Numbered from the stretch's first letter, positions 22,074 through 33,870 are shown. The stretch is DNA of 64,000 nucleotides from Eutreptiella sp. 'Long Island Sound 2002' (GCA_964036045.1 OZ038379.1:188059885-188123884); one strand, 5' to 3'. Made by a program: numbers and translations. The notes: a model not told the origin generated them from the sequence alone.

Positions 22074-24511
22074 CTGGGAAGCTGGCGTCCCTGCACCACT
22101 GGGAGAAGCCCCAGACCATCAGCGAACTCCGGTCCTTCATGGGGTTCTGCAATTACTATTCGGGCTATGTCCGGATGTATGCAGAACTCTCGGGGCCGCT
22201 GCACAAGATGCTGCAGGTGGGGAAGTTCGATGGCCGGAAGGGGAGCAAGAAGAAGCTTGCCTGGACCCCTGAAGCCGAAGATGCGTTCAGCCGCCTGAAG
22301 GAGCGACTCCTGGGGCAGCTGGGGCTATTCCTGGTGGACCCGGACAAGGGATTCGTGCTACGGACGGACGCCTCAGACTATGCTGTAGGGGCAGTCCTCG
22401 AGCAGATCCGGGACAACGGGTCGCAGGTACCCGTGGCGTTCTGGAGTCGGATCCTGGCCGAGGGCCAACGTCAAACATGGACCGCGAGGGAGAAGGAGAC
22501 GTATGCCATTGTCTGTGCGCTCAGGAAGTGGTCTGGCCACATCGGATTGCAACCAGTGGTGGTTTGTACAGACCATCAGTCCTTGCAGAGCTGGCACAAG
22601 GAGCACGTTGACACCCCCTCGGGACCACCGGCAAGGAGGGCCCGATGGCATGAGACGTTCGCCAAGTTCAACTTCAGCGTCGTATACGTCCCGGGGAAGG
22701 ACAACACTGTGGCAGATTGCCTCAGTCGGTGGGCCTACCCCGCGGGCAAGGCTTGGATGGACATATCCAGCCATGGAGACGCCGAGGAGACTAAGGAGGC
22801 CAAGCGCATCCCCCAGATGGAGAAGGCCATGGAGCAAGAGGGGGTCAAGTGCTTTGTGGTGATGGCAAACCGTACGGACCTGGCCAAGTTCCGGGGCGCC
22901 CGAGTCCAAGCTATTCGAGAGGAAACCCTCGAGCAGTGGATGGTGGCCCCTGTAGAGCTAGTCAGGTCGGTGCTCACAGAGGACTGGTCGGATGACTATG
23001 CGGCATCCGAGCACTGGAGCAAGTACTGGAATGCCGTGAGCGCTCCGTCGGACGACGAATGGCCCGAGGGCTTGACCGAGGATGGGGACAAGTTGTTCCT
23101 TGAGGACAAGCTGCTGGTGCCCGAGAACCGAGTGGAGGAGCTGATTGACCATTGGCACAACGCCCAGCTCATGCACCCTGGCCGAGACAAGATGCAGCAG
23201 GACCTGGAGTGGCGCTTCAAGTTCCCTCCGGGGTACTACGCCATCCTGGATAGGTACTGCAGCGACTGTGCCGTGTGTCGGGCCACGAAGAGCCCCAACC
23301 ACTCCACAGCGGGCAAACCGGTGTGTACGGCTATACCGGAGGCCCCTATGCGGTCCGTGGCCATGGATGTGTTCGCCATGCCGGAGGTCACCGTGGAAGG
23401 AGAGACCTACGACTGTGTCATCCTGGCGGTGGATAGGCACAGTGGGTATATCGTGGTGGTCCCTGGCGAGAAGTCCAAGAAGAAGGACAAGAAGGACAAG
23501 CATGGAGTGGGGCTGCAGGCCAAGACCGTCGCTAATGCCATGATCAGGCATTGGCTGACGATTTTTGATGTCCCGGCTGTCATCTGCAGCGATCGTGGCA
23601 GTCAATTTGTGGGGACGTGGTTCAAGACGATGTGCAAGCACATGGGCATTCGACATGCCAAGACCGTGGCGTACCACAGCCGGTCGAATGGCCGGGCTGA
23701 GGTTGCCGGGCGGCAGATGTTCGAGAAGTTCCGCCAGCTGCACATCAACGAACCGGGCCGGAACTGGTACAATTTGCTGTGGAGAGTGCTCCAAGCGTAC
23801 CATGACCTTCCGGGACCCACTGGACTGTCCCCCCATCGTATCCTGTTCCTACGGGATCGAGTGTCACGCACTCTCCCGTGGTTGAACCATGGCAAAGTGG
23901 CCCGGGATGCGAACGCTATGATGGCTGAGGCGGACGACACGGCGGCCAAGGTGTGCAAGGCACTTCAGGACGAGCATGACAAGGTGGCCAAGTACTTCAA
24001 GCAGGGAAAGGTCCAGAAGTATGCTCTCCAAGACACCGTGTGGGTGGAGCGGGACCACAAGGATGTCCTGTCCAGGCATCGGCAGGCATCTTGGTATGTG
24101 CCGGGGGTAATCGTGCGGAAGGTCGGGCAGGATGTGTATGCGGTTCGTGTGGGGGATAACAAGATCCTGGACCGCGACCATACCCAGCTTCGTCCCCGAG
24201 CACCAGACCCCAGCGGACGTCCCGTCACCTTCGAGTTCACGGCCGGCGATGTGGACTCGGACGACGAGGGTGAGGACGACGACTTCACCGCTGAGAAGAT
24301 CCTGGCGGACAAGCCGGACCCGGGGACGCCTGGGGGTAGGCTTTATAAAGTCCGTTGGAAGGGATTCGCCGCATCCAGGGATTCGTGAGAGCCTCCGAGC
24401 AGTTTCGTGCCGAGGTACACCACGGTCTTGATGGACTATCTGAAGAAGAAGAACATTTCTTTGGATGTCAAGGACGTGTTGGTCCATTTGGTGGCTGCAG
24501 TAGCACCGTAA

Positions 24512-24897
24512 TGGATCCCCCTTGGCATTTTTGTTTGTTTCTGTGCTTGGGGAGACGGGTGAGGGCGTTCATCCGGGGACTTTTCGGCCTTGATTCGCCA
24601 TATACCCCCTTCACTCGATCTCCACATATATATTTCATTGTGGTATACTTATTTAGGTCGACGGACGACGTTTTTCTATCTTTGATCCCCTTGGTCCATG
24701 TTGTAGATCAAGAGGAGACTGGATATGGCGTAGGGCGCTGATTATCAGTGTCTTCACCCCTCCCTTGGGGCGTGGGGGACGCCTACGACGTGTGTGGGGC
24801 CTCCATGTGTCCTTGGGACATGGGGGGGGGCGGGGTTGGAGCCCATTGGGGTCCTCCCGTCCTCTCTTCAATGACTTCCGAGCGGTAACAACGCTCT
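24512..24897 (+). other. E2 3' untranslated segment
   Basis: This is sequence between the pol TAA and the polypurine tract. It contains no domain I recognise; short overlapping frames look incidental. Confidence 0.6.
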
Positions 24898-24908
24898 GAG
24901 AAGGGGGG
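24898..24908 (+). promoter_or_regulatory. Polypurine tract of E2
   Basis: GAGAAGGGGGG lies immediately before the TGAAGCC start of the 3' LTR, the expected position for the plus-strand primer. Confidence 0.85.
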
Positions 24909-27256
24909 TGAAGCCGGTTCGGACCCCCGTGGCCATTTACGGGTCACTTGGGGTGTGTTTCTATGTGCCGGCAAGCCGCCATTGGCTGATATCATACTCT
25001 CCCATCCACCTGACCCAACCCGATGTGATAGTGTGATAGGTTTGGCCATTCCGGCCATGAGCGGCCATATTCAGTACCGAGGCACCGCCAGCGGAGATTT
25101 ATATATCGGAATATCAGGAATCAACAGGGTTTTTTTATCATAATGTTTCCGTAATTTTCAGCCTTCTGTTCTGATGGTCAATGTATTGGCGACTGTCTTT
25201 TGGCTCGCGATTTTGCGGTAACTGAATGGTTAACTGTTATTCACAGATATTTTGGCGGAAACCCCGATGAAGGGTCAGATTTCATCAGTAAAGGGTTCGT
25301 TGCTTCCGCAATTTTCATATTACACACTCGAAAAATTAATCCGATTTTTTCAGACTTTTAGAATCCGATTTTCGACTTCGACATCGCCGCACTTGATATG
25401 ACGAATCTCGAGTGGTCCGACATTTTTCCCCGATCACGAATCAGCCTTCCTTTTGTTATGCCCTTCATTTGTCTTGGAGATATAGTCGAAACAAAAGTGA
25501 TTCGTGAGACCACTTTGAAAGGTCATATCTCCGGGTCACGGCGACGTATAACAATTTCGAGAATTGGGTTGGAACTGCCTTGGTCTCAACTTAATTGAGG
25601 AAGCATCAAACGCCTTTAGTGTGTACGGATGCCCGGTATAGCAAGGGATAAGGGTCAAGAGGGTAGAAAGTGATATATAACTCTTGGACCGTGCAACCGA
25701 ATATTTTATTGCGACTTTCGAGTGTACCGCATGAGTGTTGGGGTTGCATAGCAACTTTCCTTGGGTTCCTACGTATTTTTAACGTGAAGTTATGTCCATG
25801 GAGGGGCATGGCATATCATGGTCGGAGCCACTTTTGAGGGTATGTGTTATATGCATGGTTTATGTCTTGATATGCTCACGCCCATGTTATATATCTTCTT
25901 GTGGCCGAAGAGATGGGGAACCACACGTGACAAGGGCTTTGCCCATGTCCCAATTGTGGGATTCAAAGCGCTAGACTAAGTCTACCGCGTATGTATTGTT
26001 CATGGTATGTTTGGCAGAGAGATCCATGAGTGCACTCCCATTTTCATGGGGCATGTACATATGAGTGGCGACGGTATCTCCATGCGCTCGATTGGGGATC
26101 CAAGTGGGGGAATTGTTCCCAAATGGTTCCAATCATTTGTATATTGAACCATGCGCGGATATCATGGGTGAGCATAGAGATATACTATCATGACAACTTT
26201 GTATTTGGACATATTTTCATGTTTTTGACCTCATTTTAAGCTCATTTTTGTGTTTTATGTGCTCAACTGGTCGGCTAACAGTAAAGTGCCTAGAGATCTG
26301 TGAACTATGGTATGTTGCTTATATGTTGGCATATGCTTCGGTGTTGCACCTCACCATATGCCGGATCACGTGGTCACTTTGGCTCGGCACACGAGGCCTC
26401 ACAAAATTAGGTCTCAAATTCATGAGTTGACTTGTGAAGCATGTCATGTACATAACCGGAGGGGTTTCGGAGGCAATGATGGGACTTTCTTGGGCTTGGA
26501 TCTTTGCCCTATATCACCCTTGTATGCTACTTTCCGGTTTGACACATGCATGGAGCATTTGGATATTTGCCGTCTGCATTTTTGAGTATATAATTGACTT
26601 TTGGGCATAATGGTGTGATTTGCCGTATTTTGCCATGTTGTGAGGTCATCTTCATGGGGCAGCTCTCCTAGCCCGTTCGACCCCAAGTCCAACCAAGGTT
26701 ATGTCAGGGTGGGGCATGGTCCTGAGTGCCACTCTAGGCCATGACACGCCACCTCCTTTTTTGGGCTAGGATTTAGAAGCTTGGGAGTGAACACATTTTT
26801 GGGGTGTGTGTAGTGACTTGTAACACATGGCATTCAGCCATCTCATTTGACCTGGTTCAGGCCAATATGTTGGTGAGTCAAGGGAAGGTCTTGAGTCCAG
26901 GGAATGAGGTTTTTATGGCTGTGAATGTGTATGTTTACCTCTTTCCCCAACTTTGCTTTATTTGTGTTCATATGCCAATTTCAGGGCTTTCTTCCTTGGT
27001 GCAATTCTTGTACATGCCCGCCACCGTGAGACGACCGGTGTGCTGAACGGAAGCTCGCAGTGTGGATTGAATTGTGAATCGGGTTATTGCTGTATTTGTG
27101 GGATCTGGTTGCTATTCAGGGTTGGAGGAGGATTTTATTTTCTATATTTTTGTATTTTGGACCTTGGAATTTGAGGGATGCAATCGTTGATCCGGAGTAA
27201 ATCAGCAGGGGTAACAGGCGGAAGGGGCACAGCGGGGGCCCGTCCTGGTAGGGACT
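24909..27256 (+). repeat. 3' LTR of E2, missing its last few bases
   Basis: It is collinear with 13124-15470. It ends GGTAGGGAC, where the 5' LTR continues CTTCTTTA and the primer binding site. The copy of the LTR-borne gag start (27178) is intact. Confidence 0.88.
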
Positions 27257-28029
27257 GTGCCGATCCCTTTGTGGATGACATCATCATCGGGTCCGGCACG
27301 GAGAACATGACTGAGGACGAGCTCATCGACGCGCATGAGAAGGATCTGCGCCGAGTGCTCAGCGAGTTGGACAAGCACAACATGGTGTGCAAGCCCACCA
27401 AAGCCTCACTCTTCGTGAAGCAAGTGGAGTTTGCGGGTCACGTGGTTGGTCACGGGCAACGCCGTCCCATGCCTGGGAAGCTGGCGTCCCTGCACCACTG
27501 GGAGAAGCCCCAGACCATCAGCGAACTCCGGTCCTTCATGGGGTTCTGCAATTACTATTCGGGCTATGTCCGGATGTATGCAGAACTCTCGGGGCCGCTG
27601 CACAAGATGCTGCAGGTGGGGAAGTTCGATGGCTGGAAGGGGAGCAAGAAGAGGCTTGCCTGGACCCCTGAAGCCGAAGATGCGTTCAGCTGCCTGAAGG
27701 AGCGACTCCTGGGGCAGCTGGGGCTATTCCTGGTGGACCCGGACAAGGGATTCGTGCTACGGACGGACGCCTCAGACTATGCTGTAGGGGCAGTCCTCCC
27801 CGTGTTCCCCGAGCATTGTGGATTCGCTGAACATGGGAACAAACGGCAGCGCACCCGGGTCAACACGCGGAGGCGCGTAGGGTGCCTCTGCCGGACCGCC
27901 CATGGGTTTATCCATGACGCTCCGGAGGGTCTTAACCCGCTCCACCTCGGCCCTTGCCGTTTCAAAGTGCTCCAATGGGCTTTCTTCTCAGTGGACACAC
28001 AATACAGTTTGGGACTCAACAAGACTTGA
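27178..28029 (+). CDS. Chimeric ORF: LTR-borne gag start fused to RT/RNase H and antisense gag (283 aa)
   Basis: The first 26 residues come from the gag start inside the 3' LTR. They are followed in frame by RT from CADPFVDDIIIGSG (27257), then the RT-RNase H connection and the RNase H start ending RTDASDYAVGAVL near 27796. From 27797 the sequence is a reverse-complement piece of E2 gag (source about 16510-16660) read antisense. It is a product of rearrangement with no expected enzyme activity, since the RT fingers and half of RNase H are absent. Whether it is expressed is unknown. Confidence 0.6.
   Translation: MQSLIRSKSAGVTGGRGTAGARPGRDCADPFVDDIIIGSGTENMTEDELIDAHEKDLRRVLSELDKHNMVCKPTKASLFVKQVEFAGHVVGHGQRRPMPGKLASLHHWEKPQTISELRSFMGFCNYYSGYVRMYAELSGPLHKMLQVGKFDGWKGSKKRLAWTPEAEDAFSCLKERLLGQLGLFLVDPDKGFVLRTDASDYAVGAVLPVFPEHCGFAEHGNKRQRTRVNTRRRVGCLCRTAHGFIHDAPEGLNPLHLGPCRFKVLQWAFFSVDTQYSLGLNKT
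27257..27797 (+). pseudogene. RT/RNase H fragment of an E2-family element
   Basis: This is nearly identical to E2 20937-21138 joined directly to 22078-22396, so it preserves the site before the 935-bp insertion. The join with the LTR at 27256 lies next to short similarity (GGTCCTG) present at both parent sites. Confidence 0.9.
27798..27945 (-). pseudogene. Inverted fragment of E2 gag
   Basis: Read on the minus strand it encodes VERVKTLRSVMDKPMGG and SESTMLGEH, matching E2 Gag from about 16510 to 16660 with a few substitutions. It joins the RNase H fragment directly. Confidence 0.85.
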
Positions 28030-28171
28030 AGTAATAGCGTGACGCGACAGCACTTGGTTGATTACTCGCAACACCAGTATTCGTGTGGGTTCTCATCGCT
28101 TGTGCCTCCGCTTCTTTCAGGTGCGTGGTTTGCTTCTGGCCATATTCCAGAAACAACGCTATCCACAATAG

Positions 28172-28385
28172 TCCCTGCGTTCGTTGCACCCGAAAGTTTG
28201 CCACATCTACCGGCTCCAAGTCGTGGACTTGCTGAAAGTCTGCCGTTCACCGATTCGACCTCCTCCTGCACAAGCGCGACAGTGCCTGCGTTCGGTGCAC
28301 CCGAAAGGTTGCAACATCTACCGGCTCCAAGCCCTGGACTTACTGAAAGTCTGCCATTCACCGGGTGGACCTTCTCCTTCACAGG
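28172..28385. repeat. Two tandem ~110-bp units
   Basis: CCCTGCGTTCGTTGCACCCGAAAG at 28174 recurs with a few changes at about 28284, and both are followed by an ACATCTACCGGCTCCAAG stretch and CTGAAAGTCTGCC. No gene is seen. Confidence 0.7.
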
Positions 28386-29280
28386 TGCGACAAAAGGCCG
28401 TTTTGGGTCAAAGAGGACGCGTAGTGATGGTGTGCATGTTGCACGTGCACCGTTTTGGGGACACCGGGCTCACGGCACAAAGAGTGAGATTTGTCACACT
28501 CCTTTCAGAAACGTTGATTCCACTACCAGGCACAAGCATGGTACGGGGTGAAACAAGGCTGAAGTTACCATTTTCCACACCCAAATAACGGTTTTTGTGA
28601 TATAAAGCGAGTTACTGCAACTCTCACCTGAAGCAAAGCAGGTGCCGAGGGAACATAATCCCAAAGTGGGTTGAGGGAACGAAGGGGCTGACAAGTTGGT
28701 GGTGATGGTGCCTGACGCCTTCCAAGAGGGGCAACAAAGACTGCGGGAGACCGTGGGGACCAAGCAAATCAATTTGTGCGGTCGGTTTTATGTTCATCCA
28801 TCAATCGGATCCCAAATCAACTCCTTATCGCCAAACATTTTCGGCGAGCAGAAACCCTTCTCGATGTCTGGTCCGGGGGAAGGGGACAGTTTGAGAGACC
28901 GGACCTATGCGCAACACTTGGAGAAATTTTTGGGTTGGACAAAATAATTTTCAACTACCACGAATTGAAGGGTCCAAGCAGTGAGGATCTGCAGAGGCCG
29001 TAAAGAGAGTCAATGTTGCCATTGTGTGTATGCTGTGTAGTGTGACGGGTTATGCCCAGCAGGGGCTGACCGAGCCAGATCGCGATCCTGTAGCTTAGGA
29101 TGCGTCGCGCGCGTGCAGAAATAAAGAATTTTACGCTGATGAAAAGTGCTGTTTTATATTGAAATTTCTGTTTGTACATCAGGGTATTTTTGGATACAAT
29201 GGGTATGAACGATTTGGACAAATTCAGAGATTCGGAGTTCGGTGAACTTTGAGGTTGTCTTGCGGAGACAACGAGCGCGG
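28386..29280. other. Intergenic sequence, nothing recognised
   Basis: Moderate GC content with short frames only. No LTR, RT, tRNA or satellite motif was seen. A GCGTCGCGCGCGTGCAG tract near 29102 is simple CG-rich sequence. Confidence 0.5.
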
Positions 29281-29299
29281 GGGGGAACCTGCTGCCCCG

Positions 29300-31720
29300 C
29301 AGCCCGCTAACCGCTGACCGCTAACCCTCACGGCCTCCCCCGGCCGGCCAGCGCCGCGCGACGACGGCGGGGGGGACGAGGGGCCCCAGCGAGGGCCTGC
29401 ACGAGGGTCCGGCTCCAAGTAGAGGGGGGCGGGGGAAGGGTGCGACCTCCCAGCCGATGGCTGGCCCCCGGGGCCGAGACCGCCATGCCGCCCCCCCTTC
29501 TGCCGTCAAGAGGCGGCGCCACGGGACCGGAGGGCCCCCCCCACTCCCCCCCCCCCTCCCACTCAGGCCCAAGAGCGGACGGAGGCAGACCGAAGAAACG
29601 GCGGCCCCGCACCCCCCCCGAAGAGGCCGCTGCACCCGGGGTGCGGAGGCACCACGGCCGAGGCAGGCGCCCGCACGCCCTACCCGCTGCCGGCTGGCGG
29701 CGGACTGGCGGCGCCCAGGACGGCGCACACGGAGCGGCCCCATCAGAGGCCGGCCCAGGGCAGACGGGGGCGCGAACCAGGGCGGGGGGGGTCCCCCCCC
29801 CCCCACCCGCCGCACTGACCCGTTGGCGGCCGACCGGACCGCGCCTGACGCCCGCGGCCGCCCGGCAACCCCCACGGCACGAGTATACCCCGGGGGGGCA
29901 CGCTGGAGACAACAGATGGCAGGCCGACGCCGGACGGGGCGGGGGGGCGGCCCCCCCAACCCCCCCCCCCCCGCTCCCCCCCCGAGCTTGGGAGCCACAG
30001 GAGCGGCCCTCCGCCCCCCCGGAGCCGAGGGGACGCCCTCCCTCCCCCAGAAGGGACCGCGACGCGGGGGGGGGGCGGATGCGGCTGGACCTGCACACCG
30101 CGCGCCCAAGCGCCCCCAGCCGCCTGCTCCCGCGGGGGTCGCGGCCGCAGGGTGAGCCCACACCAGCCTGCCGGAGCAACGCGCGCACCAAGCTTTGGGG
30201 GCGGCGCACGGCGGCGCACCAAAAACAGTATGGAGGCCGCGCCCCACATGACCCTCCCGTGACCACAGCCCACTCAGGGAGGGCAGAGGGGTGGTTCAGG
30301 TCTGCGGGGGCCCCCGGGGGAGCGGTCCACGGGCCCCCCCTCGGCCCCCCCCACCCCTGGGCGGCTTTGCGACCCCGACCGCACGCGCACGCCGGAAGGG
30401 AGTGCGCCGACGACACGAGGGGGACCAGGATGGGGTACTCCGGGCCGCCACCCAGAGGGGGAGCAGGGAGGCCGCGGCGCGACCCCCCCCCACCCCCCCC
30501 ACCGGCCCGCAAGCCACGGGGGCCCCGGCCCCCACCGCCCGAGGCAGGGGGGATGGCCTCCCCCCCCCCCCCCGCCCGAGAGAGGAGCCGGAGCGCGACC
30601 CGCCCCCCCGCCCCACCTGCCGGCTCCCACAGGGGCCGCGGAGAACAAGCGAGCCCGCTCCAACGCGCCAGTACACGGCACAGATTGCGCCCAGTGAAGG
30701 TGGGCGAGCACGAACCGGAGTGGTATGGGGGGCCAGGCCCCCCATGGACAGAACGACGCCAGTGACACCCGCTTTGTTGCCTGCCCAGGGAAGGCAGAGG
30801 TATGGAACGAGGCAGAGCGACGCCCGGCCCTCCAGGCCCCCCCCGGCCGCACAAATGGGGGGCACGGCGCACGCCCCCCCCCCCCAGCCCGCCCCCCGGC
30901 ACACGAACGCCACGGGACCGCCCCGCGGCGCGCAGCCCCCACAGGGCGTGCAGACGAAGGGGCCCCCACACCCGCACGCCCGCGCCCACAGCACGTGGAT
31001 AGCGGACCCCAACAGGCCGCCCAGTGGGCGGGCAGTCGGGGGAGGGGGAGCGCCTGACCCCAGACGCCCCTCGCAACAGTGGAAGGCACCCCCCCCGGGG
31101 ACGCCCTTCTGCCACCCCCACAACCCCAAGACAAGTAGGGGGGAACCGGGACCGGACCGCCCCCCCCCAAGCACGCCACACGGAGCAAGGGACCGGGGCA
31201 GGACACGCGGAGGGGCACGGACCACGTGGAACGGCCCTACCAGCGCCCAGTGCCGGGACCGCGCGAGGTGCGCACGCGACACCACCCAGGAGGGGCGGGA
31301 GCGGACGCCGCGGGAGCGCGAGCGCACACACACGCAAAGGGCACGCGGGGACTACCAGAAGGGCAACCGGACCGAGCACGCAGAACGCACAGACCGCGTG
31401 GAATGGCGTACCAGCGAGCGAGGGTAAGGGACACCCGGACGGGACGGCCCGCCACACGCAGCGCGGGACACGCGGGGCGGGAAGGGGGAAAGGAGAGAGA
31501 CACAACACCAGGTACCGGCCCGAACCCCCCGAACCAGCCGCCAGCGCCGCGCACACACAGACGGGGCACTGCTCCCGCCAAGGCAGTAGTGGCGCACAGC
31601 GCCACGCCCCTACCCCTAGGCTAGGCAGCCTCCGCGCCAGCCCAAGGGGGTCCCACTGGCGACAAGCCAATAGCACGGGCCCGGTGGCGCCGGCGCCCCG
31701 GGCGACCACGCATTAGGGGG
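29300..31720 (-). repeat. GC-rich satellite-related region with long C runs
   Basis: Around 30950-31130 the plus strand is the reverse complement of the 54.2-63.7 kb satellite: GGGGACGCCC, AGTGGGCGGGCAG, CACGTGG and GGAAGGCACCCCCC in the same order. The remainder is C-run-rich and more diverged. Because GC is very high, stops are rare and long frames exist on both strands (793 aa on minus, 441 aa on plus). Their compositions are low complexity and no domain is visible, so I do not call genes. Confidence 0.65.
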
Positions 31721-32040
31721 GCGACGCAGTGGGTAAGCGCCCGCAGCCACGGCTGAGAATTGATGCACTGACCGGGGAGTGGCAAAACGGGGAAGCCATG
31801 GAAGGACGGGGCTCCGAGCCCTGTGAACCCGGGGGACTCCGCCACCAGGCAGGAGGTGCGTCTTGGAGGGCCCCCCACTAGGACCCCGTGGGGAGGATAT
31901 CACTTGGCCCGACCGAGTTGCCCCCCGGGGCCGAAAGGCGTCTAGTACCCGCAGAATCAAACCTCAAACCTCAAACCTGTGCGCGCGCTTGGCTATGCGG
32001 GGCGCGCTTCCAGTCTCATAGCTGGTGCCACAGCCAATGG
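31721..32040. other. Spacer with short CCTCAAA repeat, no gene
   Basis: AACCTCAAACCTCAAACCT lies near 31961. A GTGGGTAAGC motif near 31729 weakly resembles a pol III A box, with no matching B box at tRNA spacing. Confidence 0.4.
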
Positions 32041-33370
32041 GGCTCCCATTCTCACTGATGCCTAGCGTAGGGGCAGAGGAGCCTCATACGCATCAGGCAT
32101 CGGGTAGGTCTCCGTAGTCTTCATCGTCCTCGTTGTAGTAGTAGGAGTGGGACTGGTTCTTTCGAGTAGTAGCTTGCGTTCTCGGGGCATTCGACTGCCA
32201 GGATTGGTGGACCTAGTCGTTGGGGGCAGCGTCGTTGTTGTTGTTATCGTTGGAGGTATTCGGCTCTCCGGTATTCGGTTCACACGACGGTCCGTCCCTG
32301 GATGGCCTCGATGTCCAGGTGTTCGGCCTTGATGTCCAAGAACCGTCGACCCATCCGGGCGCTGAACAGAGGAAGGGGATCAGTCGTCATAAGCCGTATA
32401 GCAAGCCAGATCTTCATCAGAATCGAACCATTCCTCATGAACCCATTCATTCCAAGAATTGGAGTGGGTATCAGACTCTTCGAGGCTCGAGCACTGTCCT
32501 CGATAGTATTCTGCATCGACCGGGGGCGAGAACCCATTCAGCTTGCAAAGTTTTGGGTGCATGCGAAGTGGCAACCCCCCTCCCTTCGTTGATTCCGGAA
32601 CAGGCCAGACGGCCAGGGCTCGTCCGAGCACTTCCAAGTCTGTGGTGGCTCCTGACATGATGACTCGCCCACTCGGTGCTATTCCTGCAAATTCCTCGCG
32701 AAAGAACACACCTCCCTTGCCTTCTTTCGACGAGGGGCCTCCTTTTCCTCTTGAGCTCCCAGCGTATGCCGACTGACTGTAGTTCGGTGCGGAAAATGGA
32801 TCCAGCGGTCGACTCGGTCGAGCTGGCGCTTACGCTACCAATCGACAGCGGCGAGCTGAAGTCAATGTTGCTGGGTCTTCTACACCATCGCCATTTTCAC
32901 CGGTAGGGTCGTTGATCTCGTCAACATCGATGACATTCGACGGTGATGTTCGAGAAGATGGAGGTCGGGAGGAAGTTCGGGGCGTCCAGGATCTAGTACC
33001 GTAGGCGGAGGCTCCAGCAGTTGACCCGGTTGCTCGCATGAGTTTTTCGGGAAACCATGCTGCAGAGAGGAGTGAGGTTACTCAGGGTGGAGTCGAAGGA
33101 ATTCAAGGCACACAAAATCCTCCTCTGGAGCTTTTCTCGACTCCTAAGACCATGTGTCGTCTTCCCACTCACAACGGTACAGGAACGTGCGGCGCTTTTT
33201 AGATCCCACTCAACGTCTAGTCAGGATCTTGACAAGTCGAGGAGATTCCCCGGTTTAGAAAAGTGGCATCGGGAACTTCCACACTGGCTGTCCCTGTCGA
33301 TGGATGTAGGGCTTTATGCTGTCTCGATTGAAAACTCGCAACCCATCGAAGGGGGCAGGGATGTCCAAGT
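32040..33370 (-). pseudogene. 3' fragment of chromovirus family E4
   Basis: 33368 down to about 32760 is collinear with 43577 down to 42968. It contains the end of an integrase polyprotein with chromodomain, then the short downstream frame MRATGSTAGASAYGT...VIDVDEINDPTGENGDG, which both copies share. Below 32760 the copies diverge; a minus frame at 32380-32709 (MFFREEFAG...) is acidic and unrecognised. The fragment ends abruptly at the AGGT microsatellite. Confidence 0.7.
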
Positions 33371-33398
33371 AGGTAGGTAGGTAGGTAGGTAGGTAGGT
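33371..33398. repeat. (AGGT)7 microsatellite
   Basis: Seven perfect AGGT units lie directly at the break of the E4 fragment. Confidence 0.95.
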
Positions 33399-33870
33399 GC
33401 ACTTGGTCATGGAGAGGCGCCCCATGGTTCCCCCTGGCGTCGCCCCTGTGACGGACAGGAAGAGGCTCCGCGCATGAAGAGGGGAGGCGGCTTACATCCC
33501 GCTAGACCTGACTGGTGGCCCCCAACAGAGCGGCCCCGGGCAACACCGGGAGGACTGATCGCCGCCAGCGTGACGTGCTTGTGTCGCCAGGAGGGTGTGC
33601 CCCCGTGCTTGCGCACGTCCCCTCCTTCGGGCAGAACCCTAGAGGTTCACCGGACTTCCTGGCGTATCCTGTTCCCAAGGCATGCATGCATGTTCTTGGT
33701 ACTGGGGTTCCAAGGCGCTTGGGTGTCGCACGCTTCGCCTCGAGTCCCCAAGCAGCGCTGGCCTTAGGATGCAGCCTTACCCCTGGGCTCCGGATCTTGC
33801 TTGGCCTGGTCACCTGCATGGCACGGGCTACCTCAGTGCGCGGGCTATGGACACTGGGTTTCCTATTTTT
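33399..33870. other. Spacer before the tandem duplication, no gene
   Basis: Mixed-composition sequence containing GCATGCATGCATG near 33680. Open frames here run on from the GC-rich duplication and have no domain. Confidence 0.4.

Larger units (their letters stand above)
18505..24511 (+). pseudogene. Pol of E2 with C-terminal chromodomain, disrupted
   Basis: Order: retropepsin with VLVDTGAQVSL and IMGYDFM (about 18890-19180); a degenerate methyltransferase-like module (19360-19720); RT with LVVDYRGLNE, LDLKHGYHQMP and FVDD; RNase H with RTDAS, KETYA, CTDHQSL and NTVADCLSRW; an integrase zinc region (HWHNAQLMHPG, CSDCAVC); a core with MDVF, CSDRGSQFVG and Glu in GRAEVAGR; then a chromodomain with YKVRWKGF. 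An extra C in the C5 run at 20689-20693 shifts the frame in early RT. A 939-bp gain (insertion plus target duplication) at 21139-22077 splits RT from RNase H but keeps the frame. TGA at 24386-24388 replaces the expected Trp of the chromodomain W-E-P motif; the frame then runs to TAA at 24509-24511. Without these lesions it would be a complete chromovirus pol. Confidence 0.9.
13124..27256 (+). mobile_element. Ty3/gypsy chromovirus E2 with two LTRs, degraded and interrupted
   Basis: Order: 5' LTR 13124-15479, primer binding site 15480, gag, in-frame UAG, pol with chromodomain, polypurine tract 24898-24908, 3' LTR 24909-27256. The 3' LTR lacks about its last nine bases and runs straight into scrambled E2 fragments, so no target duplication can be read. 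Lesions: TGA at 17413, TAG at 17935, an extra C at 20689-20693, a 935-bp insertion from 21139, and TGA at 24386. By eye the LTRs differ by a few percent, so this copy is older than E1b. Confidence 0.88.

Noticed and set aside
15394-24511. Alternative genetic code with UGA as Trp and UAG as sense
   Set aside because: Trp is normally TGG throughout, E1b TAG 60104 replaces GAG in E1a, and stops correlate with other damage. Only the gag-pol UAG recurs.
29328-31709. 793-aa minus-strand frame and overlapping plus frames in GC-rich DNA
   Set aside because: Low-complexity Gly/Pro/Arg/Ala composition, open in several frames at once because stops are rare at this GC level, and partly satellite-derived.
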